From positions 1-64,000 of the forward strand of contig CAZJVS010000009.1 of assembly GCA_964549445.1 (NCBI GenBank): 64,000 nucleotides of DNA, in the 5' to 3' direction. The DNA is from SpSt-539 sp964549445 (GTDB taxonomy: Bacteria; Planctomycetota; Phycisphaerae; UBA1845; UTPLA1). Position numbers and translations under genes: made by a program. This document shows, piece by piece, positions 9,058-17,408 of the stretch (position 1 is the stretch's first letter; the number at the start of each line of letters is the position of its first letter). The notes under the pieces are model-generated. The model was not told the DNA's origin. It did no database searches and worked only from the letters and a program-made list of their open reading frames with translations.

Positions 9058-9630
9058 ATGCCCGACCCCGCCCCCGACTACGTCTCCCGTGCCGGCCACA
9101 AGCTCGCCGCCGCTCTCGCGGCATTTCACATCGACGTCACCGGCCTGACCTGCGCCGACCTCGGCTCCAACACCGGCGGCTTCGTCGATTGCCTCCTCCA
9201 ACACGGCGCCGCCAGAGTCTTCGCCGTCGAGCGCGGCTACGGCGTCCTCGACTTCAAGCTCCGCCGCGATCCGCGCGTCGTCGTCATGGAGCGCACCAAC
9301 GCCCTCACCCTCACCCTCCCCCAGAAAGTGCAACTGGTCACCATCGACGCCGGCTGGACAAGACAGCGCCTCATCCTCCCAGCCGCAGCCCGCCTCCTCG
9401 CCCCCGACGGCCACGTCATCTCGCTGGTAAAGCCCCACTACGAAGCCGAGCCGGAGCAGCTCGTCCGCGGCATCCTCCCCCCGGAGAAAATCGAATCCAT
9501 CCTCGCCCCGATCCGCAACGAACTCCCGTCTCTCGGCCTAAGACTGATCGCCGAAACCGCCAGCCCCCTCCCCGGCCACGCCGGCAACCACGAGCTTCTC
9601 TGGCACCTGCATCCGTCGCGACCGGATTAG
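9058..9630 (+). CDS. TlyA/FtsJ-like rRNA methyltransferase lacking an S4 domain
   Basis: 190 residues. The protein starts YVSRAGHKLAAAL, then the SAM-binding segment CADLGSNTGGFVDCLLQHGA and VFAVERGYGVLDFKL, a close match to the methyltransferase half of TlyA (23S/16S rRNA cytidine 2'-O-methyltransferase and haemolysin-like proteins). True TlyA has a ~60-residue S4 RNA-binding domain before this; here the start codon falls where the catalytic domain begins and no S4 coding is visible upstream. I infer a nucleic-acid methyltransferase, substrate unknown. The region after the SAM motif (TIDAGWTRQRLILPAAARLL) replaces the usual DVSFISL-type motif. A damaged copy of its 3' third lies 1.4 kb downstream. 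Confidence 0.75.
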   Translation: MPDPAPDYVSRAGHKLAAALAAFHIDVTGLTCADLGSNTGGFVDCLLQHGAARVFAVERGYGVLDFKLRRDPRVVVMERTNALTLTLPQKVQLVTIDAGWTRQRLILPAAARLLAPDGHVISLVKPHYEAEPEQLVRGILPPEKIESILAPIRNELPSLGLRLIAETASPLPGHAGNHELLWHLHPSRPD

Positions 9631-9682
9631 TTCGCCGCAAAGAAAACTCGAGACGTCTCTCGCTGTGGCGCAGCGGACCCGC

Positions 9683-10624
9683 CTACTGACACACCCCCGC
9701 AACGCATTGTTGTCCCTGCTGGCAGACGATGCCACAGCCGCCGCAATTACTCGGGTCCTCTGATAGTTGCGCCTCGCACCCGTTCGCCGGGTTTCCGTCA
9801 CAATCAGTGAAATTGGCATTGCAGACAAACCCGCACGCCGAGTTGATGCATGTCGCCGTCGCGTTCGGCCGCGGCGGGCACATCAACCCGCAGCCCCCGC
9901 AGTTCGCGGCGTTGTTCGTCGTGTTCGTCTCGCACCCGTTGGCCGCGTTCCCGTCGCAGTTGCCGAATCCCGCGTTGCACGACTGAAGCACGCAGGCGCC
10001 GGCCGTGCACGACATGACCGCGTTCGGCTGGCTGCAGAAGTTTCCGCACGCCCCGCAATTGCTGATGTCAATTGCTATGTTCGTCTCGCAGCCGTTCGCC
10101 GGATTCCCATCACAATTCCCGTAGTTACCGACACACTCAAACCCGCAGAGCCCCTGCTCACAGGTGGGCCCAGCGTGCGGCCGTCCGGGGCATACAACCC
10201 CGCAGTTCCCGCAGTGGTTCGGGTCACTGAACAGCTCCGCCTCGCAACCGTTCGCCGCGTTGCCGTCGCAGTTCGCATACCCCGAATCGCACGACCCGAC
10301 CGTGCAAGCCCCTCCCACGCACGCCGCCGTTCCGTTCGCAATGCTGCACGCCTGGCCGCACGCACCGCAGTGGTTGACGTTCGTATTCAGATTCGTCTCG
10401 CACCCATTTCCCGGGTTCCCGTCGCAATCCACCAGGTTCAGATTGCAGTTCGTCCCCAGCAGGCAGTTCACAAACAGCGGTATGTCCAGTCCGTTGATCG
10501 CCCCGTCGCAGTTCATGTCGCCAACCGACATCACCCCACGCGCCGTACCCGTCGCCCCCGCAGAAATGACAACCGCCAACCCCAACGCCCATGCCGGTCT
10601 CGCTCGATAGATTCGCCGCGTCAT
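9683..10624 (-). CDS. Secreted Cys-rich CDGNxxNGCE-repeat protein with N-terminal dockerin-like half
   Basis: 313 residues, ATG at 10624 with GGAG 7 nt upstream. A signal peptide (WALGLAVVISAGATGTARG) is followed by half a dockerin-like module (DMNCDGAINGLDIPLFVNCL). Then come about five repeats of CDGNPxNGCE-(N)n-NHCGxCGxxC, each about 50 residues with 8 cysteines, resembling Stig1-type repeats that are common in secreted myxobacterial and planctomycete proteins. The even, regular cysteines imply disulfide-bonded modules, so it is surface-exposed or extracellular. No enzyme motif. It converges on the TlyA-like gene, the two stops being 52 nt apart. Confidence 0.75.
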   Translation of the reverse strand: MTRRIYRARPAWALGLAVVISAGATGTARGVMSVGDMNCDGAINGLDIPLFVNCLLGTNCNLNLVDCDGNPGNGCETNLNTNVNHCGACGQACSIANGTAACVGGACTVGSCDSGYANCDGNAANGCEAELFSDPNHCGNCGVVCPGRPHAGPTCEQGLCGFECVGNYGNCDGNPANGCETNIAIDISNCGACGNFCSQPNAVMSCTAGACVLQSCNAGFGNCDGNAANGCETNTTNNAANCGGCGLMCPPRPNATATCINSACGFVCNANFTDCDGNPANGCEAQLSEDPSNCGGCGIVCQQGQQCVAGVCQ

Positions 10625-10842
10625 GAAGTGCTCCTTCGGTTTCCATAGGTTCGGTTGGGGAACGATCCGCAACTAAGAAACGGACGCCTCCCCATTCGAC
10701 CCGATTCATTCGTTCCGGAATCCATATTACTCAGAATGACCGCGCCGCCGCAATGCCGTTCCTCTGTGAACACCGACTAGCGCTCGGTCATCACGGCCCT
10801 TGTCCCGTACCATGCCCGTTCCCTAGGCCTCACTCCTCCGTC

Positions 10843-11079
10843 TCCCCGCCGCTTGCGCAACCCCGACGGTTACATCATCCCGCTCGTAAGACCCCACTAC
10901 GAAGCCGAGCCGGAGCAGCTCGTCCGCGATATCCTCCCCCCGGAAAATATTGATCTATCCTTGCCCCGATCCGAACCGAACTGGCATCGTTCAACATGCG
11001 ATTGATCGCCGAAACCGAATGCCCTCTCCCCGGCCAAGCCGGCAACCACGAAAACCTCTGGCACCTCCGCCCCTCGTGA
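10843..11079 (+). pseudogene. Decayed duplicate of the 3' third of the TlyA-like gene
   Basis: This stretch reads like the 3' end of the methyltransferase gene at 9058-9630 (about 9399-9630). Shared runs include CCCCACTACGAAGCCGAGCC, GAGCAGCTCGTCCGCG, ATCCTCCCCCCGGA, TGATCGCCGAAACCG and GGCAACCACGA. It has small indels, for instance after the CCGGAAAA run near 10945, so no single frame covers it, and no start or SAM motif lies upstream. It is the remnant of a second copy or of a partial duplication. Similarity may continue weakly past the stop to about 11140 (ACGTCTCT is shared). Confidence 0.75.
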
Positions 11080-11448
11080 ACTACCCGACTTGGAGGAACC
11101 GGCCGGCACGTCTCTATACTCAAGCGCACGCGGTCCATTTGCCGCATCAAGAACCTCTATCTGGTGCGCTCCGAGGTTGCGTCGCACTTCATCATCCGCG
11201 AAAAAGGCGTTTCGCTGCGTGCTGCTGATGTCGCGTCTTCGTCGGAATTGACTGGAACTGGCACAACCATCCGCTATCAGAGACTTGAGAATCGGCGGAC
11301 GCGCGCCGCGATTTCGGCTCTCCTAAGTATTACATGACCCAATCAAGCAGGTCTTGGCCTTTGCTGTTTGAGGCCTCGCCTGGTTCTTAGCGTTTACGTT
11401 GACTCGTCATTCATCTGCCAATTATGATGACGTAACTAGGGGAAATTA
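11080..11448. other. Intergenic region, no gene recognised
   Basis: 369 bases between the TlyA-like remnant and the propeller gene. Base composition is visibly less GC-rich than neighbouring genes, particularly after 11300. No frame of convincing length or motif is seen. The promoter of the downstream gene should lie in its last part; AGGGGAAA immediately before 11449 serves as ribosome-binding site. Confidence 0.5.
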
Positions 11449-13755
11449 GTGTCCAAGCGCACTTGCACGACGAGTCAGTTCCTCGCGTTCTTCGCGGCCG
11501 TCGCGCTGTTCTTGGTTGCGCCCACTTCCACTGCTCTCGGTCAATGCCCGTTCGACTGGCGAGCCGGCGACGGTGTTCCTGGGACTGACCGGCTCGGACC
11601 CTTGGGCGGCATGGTGCTGGCAACCGCAGTTTGGGACCCAGATGGCGGTGGGCCACAACCTCCGCTGTTGATTGTTGGCGGCCGCTTCACTCTGGCCGGT
11701 CAATCCGTAGCGAACCATGTCGCGGCATGGAACGGCACCGGCTGGCAACCACTCGGCGTCGGGACCAATGAGCTGGTCATGGCGTTGACCGTTTTCAATG
11801 GTGAACTCATCGCTGGCGGGTCATTTACTGAGGCCGGTGGCGTCGCCGTCAATTACGTCGCTCGATGGAATGGCACAGCATGGCGTGCACTCGGCGAGGG
11901 TATGGCACCGATCGGTACGTCGCGGGTTGGGTCACTCCTTGTTCACGACGGTTTGTTGATCGCCGGTGGGGCGTTCAGTTTAGCCGGTGGCATTACCGCC
12001 AACTCAATTGCTCACTGGAACGGAACAGTCTGGCAACCACTGGGAATTGGAATGAACAATAGCGTGTCCGCGCTCGCCGAATACGGCGGAAAGTTGATTG
12101 CCGGCGGTTCCTTCACGGCTGCCGGTGGCGCGAGCGCGAATTATGTCGCTAGTTGGGACGATGCCTCAAACTGGCAACCGGTCGGTTCTGGATTCGACGA
12201 TGAAGTGAACGTACTAGCAACCATCGGTGGCGAGCTGGTTGCTGGCGGCTTGTTTGATACCGCCGGCAGCACTTCGACGCTTCGCATCGCTCGCTGGAAT
12301 GGCACGGATTGGAAATCAGTCGGCGCGGGAATCAGTGGCTTCGGCGTCTATTCAGTCGCGGAGTTCGCCGGCGAGTTAGTCGCCGGCGGCAGTTTCAGCA
12401 ACGCCGGCGGGGTGTCGGCGAACCGAATCGCACGCTGGAACGGGACGACCTGGCGCGCGCTCGGTAGTGGTACAAATAACGACGTGAGGTCGCTCGCAGT
12501 GTACGAAAATGAATTGATCGCAGGTGGGCGTTTCACGACTGCCGGCGGCTCGATTGCTACGACTGTCGCCCGCTGGAATTCATCATCTTGGCGAGTACTT
12601 GGACCTGCGATGAATGCTGGCGCATATGCACTCCTAAACTTTCATGGAGATCTTATTGCGGGTGGTTCGTTTACAGCCGCAGGGGGTATCCTGGCGAGCC
12701 GAATCGCGCGCTGGAGCGACTCAGTTTGGCAACCGCTCGGAGCCGGGTTTGACGTAAGGATAGACGCGCTCGCCGCATACAATGACGAATTGATTGCCGC
12801 GGGTACCTTCACCTCCACCGGTGGCGTCCCGATGAACTCAGTCGCTCGCTGGAGCGGCACAGCCTGGGAGCCGCTCGCATCGGGCGTGGACTATGGTAGT
12901 TCTGTGTTTGCCATGACGGAGTACGATGGCGAACTGTTCTTGTCGGGCGACATTCAAATCAATTTCGATTTTGAGCATATCTTTCGATGGAACGGAACTT
13001 CGTTCCGCCCCGTTGAATCGGGAGGTGCGTTCATCGGGACAATTTACTCGCTCGCCGTCTACGATGGCGAGCTATTCGCTGGCGGAACGAGCCCCCCCTA
13101 CGTCAAGCGCTGGAATGGAACTTCTTGGAACTATGTCGGCGACCTGGGCTTTGGCCTCAACGCGGCCGCTCGCGCGATGACGCTCTACAACGGCGAACTG
13201 ATTGTAGGTGGCCAGTTCAACACCGCGGGTGGCCAGCCGGCGCTCAGAATTGCAAGCTGGAATGGTTCTGCCTGGAAAAGTCTCGGCGGCGGCCTGCCAG
13301 TCACACCAAATGTGCTCACTGTCTATGACGGTAAACTGATCGCCGGAGGTGCCTCGCTGACACCGGGAGACTTGGGGCCCGTCTACCTGTCCCAGTGGAA
13401 CGGCACCGAGTGGCAGCCGCTAGGCATGCCGACTTTGGAAGCAGCCACTGTTGCCGCATCGATTCGCGCATTTGCCGAATACCACGGAGATCTGGTGGTA
13501 GGAGGTGATTTCCTCGCCGTCAATGCTCGCGGCGAGGTCTCCGCCAATTGGGCTCGCTTTGGCCCTTCCTGCCCAAAGGGCGACTTGGACTGCAACCAGA
13601 TCGTTGATCCTGCCGATCTTCCGCCCTTTGTCTCCGCGCTTCTCGACCCATCGGCGCTGACGACTTGCACCACTTACGTTGCCGATACCAATGGCGACGG
13701 ATTCATCGACGGTGCGGACATCCAACCCTTTGTTGTTGCTCTCACCGTGAGATAG
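11449..13755 (+). CDS. Secreted WNGxxW beta-propeller-like repeat protein with C-terminal dockerin-like domain
   Basis: 768 residues from a GTG start with AGGGGAAA upstream. A signal peptide (FFAAVALFLVAPTSTALG) leads to thirteen repeats of about 45-55 residues, each with ARWNGTxWxxLGxG, then LxVYxGELIAGGxFxxAGG. These repeats resemble kelch/propeller blades, and the number would allow two propellers. The C terminus is a dockerin-like pair: GDLDCNQIVDPADLPPFV and DTNGDGFIDGADIQPFV. Extracellular; likely a binding or structural protein. Codon use is less GC3-biased than neighbouring genes, with more A/T in third positions, which may mean recent acquisition. No catalytic motif is visible. Confidence 0.8.
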   Translation: MSKRTCTTSQFLAFFAAVALFLVAPTSTALGQCPFDWRAGDGVPGTDRLGPLGGMVLATAVWDPDGGGPQPPLLIVGGRFTLAGQSVANHVAAWNGTGWQPLGVGTNELVMALTVFNGELIAGGSFTEAGGVAVNYVARWNGTAWRALGEGMAPIGTSRVGSLLVHDGLLIAGGAFSLAGGITANSIAHWNGTVWQPLGIGMNNSVSALAEYGGKLIAGGSFTAAGGASANYVASWDDASNWQPVGSGFDDEVNVLATIGGELVAGGLFDTAGSTSTLRIARWNGTDWKSVGAGISGFGVYSVAEFAGELVAGGSFSNAGGVSANRIARWNGTTWRALGSGTNNDVRSLAVYENELIAGGRFTTAGGSIATTVARWNSSSWRVLGPAMNAGAYALLNFHGDLIAGGSFTAAGGILASRIARWSDSVWQPLGAGFDVRIDALAAYNDELIAAGTFTSTGGVPMNSVARWSGTAWEPLASGVDYGSSVFAMTEYDGELFLSGDIQINFDFEHIFRWNGTSFRPVESGGAFIGTIYSLAVYDGELFAGGTSPPYVKRWNGTSWNYVGDLGFGLNAAARAMTLYNGELIVGGQFNTAGGQPALRIASWNGSAWKSLGGGLPVTPNVLTVYDGKLIAGGASLTPGDLGPVYLSQWNGTEWQPLGMPTLEAATVAASIRAFAEYHGDLVVGGDFLAVNARGEVSANWARFGPSCPKGDLDCNQIVDPADLPPFVSALLDPSALTTCTTYVADTNGDGFIDGADIQPFVVALTVR

Positions 13756-14687
13756 TTTCGGACGACCAATGGCCGCCCGTCGAGGTGGTCTCGAATACTC
13801 CGCGAGATAGTCATTCCGTTGGTGCGAGTATCCCGTCTCGCACCCGCGATCCAGGGAATCCCTTCCCGAGGTCAATCCTCCCTTTCTGCGTTCTAGCTCT
13901 CACGCCATCCTGCGGAACGCCGGCAGACCTTTCTCTCAGAGACATCGCGGGTGACGTTGCACTCGCATTGATCGCTCAACCAAGCCACACGGCGAATCTG
14001 CGCGCACGCAGAACCGATGCGACCTCGGAGAATCCGCGCCCCGCGCACGGAAGGTCCATCTATGACATCTGGAGCGATCAGGCCGGATTGCCAACTACCG
14101 CCAAGCAATGCCCATCGCATCGAATCCGCCGCCCGCCAACCGGACCGCGGAGCGAATTCCAATCCTTCTCACTTCTTGATCCGCTCAAGACCCGCGCTGC
14201 ACGATTCAGGTCTCAGATTCCCCCGCCAAACAAGCATTCTCACGATTCCAACTTTTCACGATACCTTCCATTCCAACGCCTCGTGCTTCGGGTTTCCCCC
14301 ACGTCCGCGCAAGACCCGCGCGCCTATCCTTCGGCCGACCCCTCCCGTTCATTTCCATTCGTTCTCAACACCGCCGCGATCGCAGGTCCTCCCCAATCCC
14401 CTGTCTGCCCCGCGCTCCTCCGCCGCCGTACCCCTCTGCCAAGCTACTCGGCGTCGCCATCTGCCACCCGCTGGCGATTGTCGTTCGATGTCGCTCAATG
14501 TCGCAAAAAAAGCATTCTGCCCCGGTGCCGTTCGACCCGCGCATGGCAGCAAGCCGTCCCCCGATTTCAGCGATTTTGCTCTCGTCCATGCCTCCATCCC
14601 CCTCCTTGTCCCTTCCCCCGCCCCCGCGCATAATTCGCAGTTAGGTACTCGCCTCGCTTCCCTCGCTTGCTTCGATAGGGTTTCTAA
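13756..14687. other. Long intergenic region, no gene recognised
   Basis: 932 bases without a convincing gene. Open frames exist on both strands but translate to Arg/Pro/Ser-rich sequence without motif or sensible start. The plus strand is pyrimidine-rich in 14280-14640. An A-run (AAAAAAA) occurs near 14507. GCATAATTCG near 14630 could be part of a promoter for the downstream PQQ-like gene, but no matching -35 is clear. Confidence 0.5.
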
Positions 14688-16412
14688 ATGTTCCGCTTCG
14701 CTCTTGCGCTTTCAATCGCGGCATTGGCTGTTCTCACCTCCTGCCTCGCCTTCCCGCCCCCCGGCGGCGGCAACGCACCCATCCCGACCTGGAACGCCAC
14801 CTCCTTCCCCTGGCCCATGTTCGGCCAGAACATCCGCCGCACCGGCCAGTCGCAGTTCAACGGCCCCACCACCGCCAACCCCGCCAGCTCTAAGAACTGG
14901 TCCTACACCGCGACCGGCGGCGCAGCCATCAATATGCAGCCCGTCATCGACGCCAGCGGCGCCTACTTCGGCACCTGGGGCGTCCTCCGTCGCGACATCG
15001 CCAAGACCCCCGACCAGTGGGACAAGTCCGACGGCCGCGTCTTCGGACTCAAGCTGGCCGCTCAGGGCACACCCGCGGCCCAGCAAATCTTCAACCCTCT
15101 CCTTCCGGCCACCACTCCGGTCGGCTACCTCTTCCCCGGCCGCGCCAAGCTCTCTCGCGATGAGTTCTGGTGCGGCGCCGGCAACAGCTACCTCGTCTCC
15201 TTCTACAACGGCACCGTCGAAGGCACCCCCTGCCTCGACCCCGACGACGGAACCATCTATGTCGGCCGCGGCGACGGCCGCCTCTACGCAATCAACCCCC
15301 AGACCGGCGCGGTCAAGTGGTCCTTCGCGACGTTCAATCCCAAGCTCCCGGGCGACCCCGATGGCGGAGGCCAGATCATCGGCGGCCCCGTCATGGGCCG
15401 CGACAAGATTCTCTACTTCGCGACGGCCGCGACCCCCTGGCCCGGCAGTCCGCCCAACAATCCGTGCTTTGAAACAAACGCCGTCTACGCCATCAACACG
15501 TCCGGCAATCTTGTCTGGCGCTATCCGTCGTCCGACTCAAACCTCTCGAACTGGATTCTTACCCCACCCGCCCTCTCAAACGACGCCCGCACGCTCTACG
15601 TCGGCACCTTCGGCATTGACCTGACGACCCCCGGCGCGCTGCTCGCCTTTGACCTCACGCAGCCCGCCAACGCCACCGATGCGAATCGCGTCAAGTGGGG
15701 CCTTGATCTCCGCAACCCCGACCGCATCGGCCGTCCCTTCGTCTATGCCCGCGCCCTCGCTGTCGGCGCGGATGATCGCATTTACTGCGCCGGCCTTGAA
15801 CCGCACTTTCTCGGCAGCTCTCCGGCCGTCTTCGCTGTCCTCGATCGCGGCAACCAGGGCGAGTTCGTCTGGCTCAGCCCCTTCACCGAGCCGCAGGGTT
15901 ACCCCTCCAGCAGCGGACAGTTCGCCGCCGGCATCGCCCTGAAGGAAGGCAGCACAACCGTTCAGACCCTCTTCGTCACGACGAGTCACGTCCGCGGACT
16001 GATCAACGGCGTCGGCGGCGCGCTCTTCGCCATCCGCCCCAGCGACGGCGCCGTGCTCCACGCTTTCGACCCCGCCACACTTCCCAATCCCGGTGTCGGT
16101 GGAATGACAGCCCCCACCATCGATGTCGCTGGCCGCGTCTACGCCGGCATCCGAGGCAAGCACCCCGCCGGTAGCGACCCCGCCGTCAACGGTCACATGT
16201 ATGGCCTCTTTTACAACGTGAACGGCTTCTCGCTCATCTGGGACTACGAAGTTGACGGCCTGCTCGACTGGGCCGCCCCCGCCATCGGCGCCAACGGCGG
16301 CCTCTACTTCGGCTCCACCGACCGCTTCATCCCCGGCCAGGAAATCGAGTGGTTCGGCCCCAACGATGTTCCGCCCAACCGCTCCCCCAAGTTCTACGCG
16401 ATCTTTGAATAG
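14688..16412 (+). CDS. PQQ-like beta-propeller lipoprotein
   Basis: 574 residues. The N terminus MFRFALALSIAALAVLTSC is a lipoprotein signal peptide with lipobox LTSC, so the mature protein is probably anchored to a membrane by lipidated Cys19. The body has PQQ-type propeller blades, e.g. DDGTIYVGRGDGRLYAINPQ followed by TGAVKWSFAT, and NAVYAINTSGNLVWRYPSSD. These blades are shared by BamB and alcohol dehydrogenases, but no PQQ-binding or catalytic residue can be asserted. It ends 9 nt from the convergent frameshifted gene. Confidence 0.8.
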   Translation: MFRFALALSIAALAVLTSCLAFPPPGGGNAPIPTWNATSFPWPMFGQNIRRTGQSQFNGPTTANPASSKNWSYTATGGAAINMQPVIDASGAYFGTWGVLRRDIAKTPDQWDKSDGRVFGLKLAAQGTPAAQQIFNPLLPATTPVGYLFPGRAKLSRDEFWCGAGNSYLVSFYNGTVEGTPCLDPDDGTIYVGRGDGRLYAINPQTGAVKWSFATFNPKLPGDPDGGGQIIGGPVMGRDKILYFATAATPWPGSPPNNPCFETNAVYAINTSGNLVWRYPSSDSNLSNWILTPPALSNDARTLYVGTFGIDLTTPGALLAFDLTQPANATDANRVKWGLDLRNPDRIGRPFVYARALAVGADDRIYCAGLEPHFLGSSPAVFAVLDRGNQGEFVWLSPFTEPQGYPSSSGQFAAGIALKEGSTTVQTLFVTTSHVRGLINGVGGALFAIRPSDGAVLHAFDPATLPNPGVGGMTAPTIDVAGRVYAGIRGKHPAGSDPAVNGHMYGLFYNVNGFSLIWDYEVDGLLDWAAPAIGANGGLYFGSTDRFIPGQEIEWFGPNDVPPNRSPKFYAIFE

Positions 16413-16421
16413 GTGGCGCGT

Positions 16422-17401
16422 TCAGCCCGGATACGTCCGATCCCGAATGATCATCCACTGGCCGTCCAGTTTGATGATGTCCAATTCGAAGCGCCCCCAC
16501 GAGAACATCTTGTGATCTCGGTACATCTCGTACTGACCGATAGCCGTCGCTCTCTCGCGTCCGGTCATGTTGACGTCGACTTTCTGAAATCGAAGTTGCC
16601 CCATCTCCGCCGCCGTCGGATATCGCCGCTTGTACCGATCCCGAACCGGCTGCCAGCCCCGGGTGATGCTCGGCTGACTAGTCGGCGAGCCGGATGGGGC
16701 GCGAGGATACACCTCAAACGCAAGACTCGGACTGTTCCAGTAAAGCGCCATGAATCCATCGACGTCGCCACGATTCCACGCGGATACCTGTTCGTCAAGC
16801 CGCTCTCGAATCTCGTCGCGAGGTCCGCGCAATGTACAACCGCCACTAGGCAGCCATACCAGAAGCGCAAAGCAGCCGCCGGCCAAGACTATCATGCTGG
16901 TTCTTGCCGATCTCAATCGAAGGCTCCGAATGCAGTATCCCGATTTGCAAATCAAAATCTCGAGGCTGATATGCACCAGCCACGAAAGCGCTATCAGAAC
17001 AACTCGCGAACTCCACGACTTCCGAAGGAACCAAAACCGGCCTGCATAGAAGCTCAATGTGGCAACGGCGTCGCCGAGCCCGGAGACCCAAATCGCAATT
17101 ACCCCGCCCGGCAATCCTCTACGCGGCCCGTCCACAAGAAAGGGCCCCAACATCAGAAGCGCCAAGCCCGCGACCATGAGCATCGGCGCAAGAAGGATTA
17201 GGAACATCCCGAACCGAACAGAGTCACTACCGACCCGCAACTGAAACTGCTGCCCGCACTCAGGACACAATCGGCCGTCAGCCCGCGCAAGTTGTATCCA
17301 CACACCGGGCACGCGACGCCGTTCGCCGCGATGTACGCACGCAAAAGACGCAGGTTCTCGCATTTGGCGTCAAGCGAGGGATCCTGCTGCGGCTCATCCA
17401 T
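16422..17401 (-). pseudogene. Zinc-ribbon membrane protein with NTF2-like C terminus, interrupted by a frameshift
   Basis: The gene starts MDEPQQDPSLDAKCENLRLL at 17401, 7 nt after the serS stop, and reaches CPVCGYNLRGLTAD. The rest of the zinc ribbon, CPECGQQFQL, is in another frame, with the switch near 17260-17268. The span of 980 nt is one base short of a multiple of three, as expected for a single-base deletion. After the ribbon come three or four membrane segments (FGMFLILLAPMLMVAGLALL, VVLIALSWLVHISLEILI), then a hydrophobic segment starting at an internal Met (16895) and an NTF2/DUF4440-like domain (LDEQVSAWNRGDVDGFMALY). It is either one gene with a disabling or erroneous frameshift, or that gene plus a separate lipoprotein-like NTF2 gene starting at 16895. 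Confidence 0.65.
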
Positions 17402-17408
17402 CGCTCGA

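Noticed and set aside
14017..15624. 535-codon plus-strand frame overlapping the intergenic region and PQQ-like gene
   Set aside because: Ser/Pro-rich, out of frame with the lipoprotein start at 14688, no ribosome-binding site.
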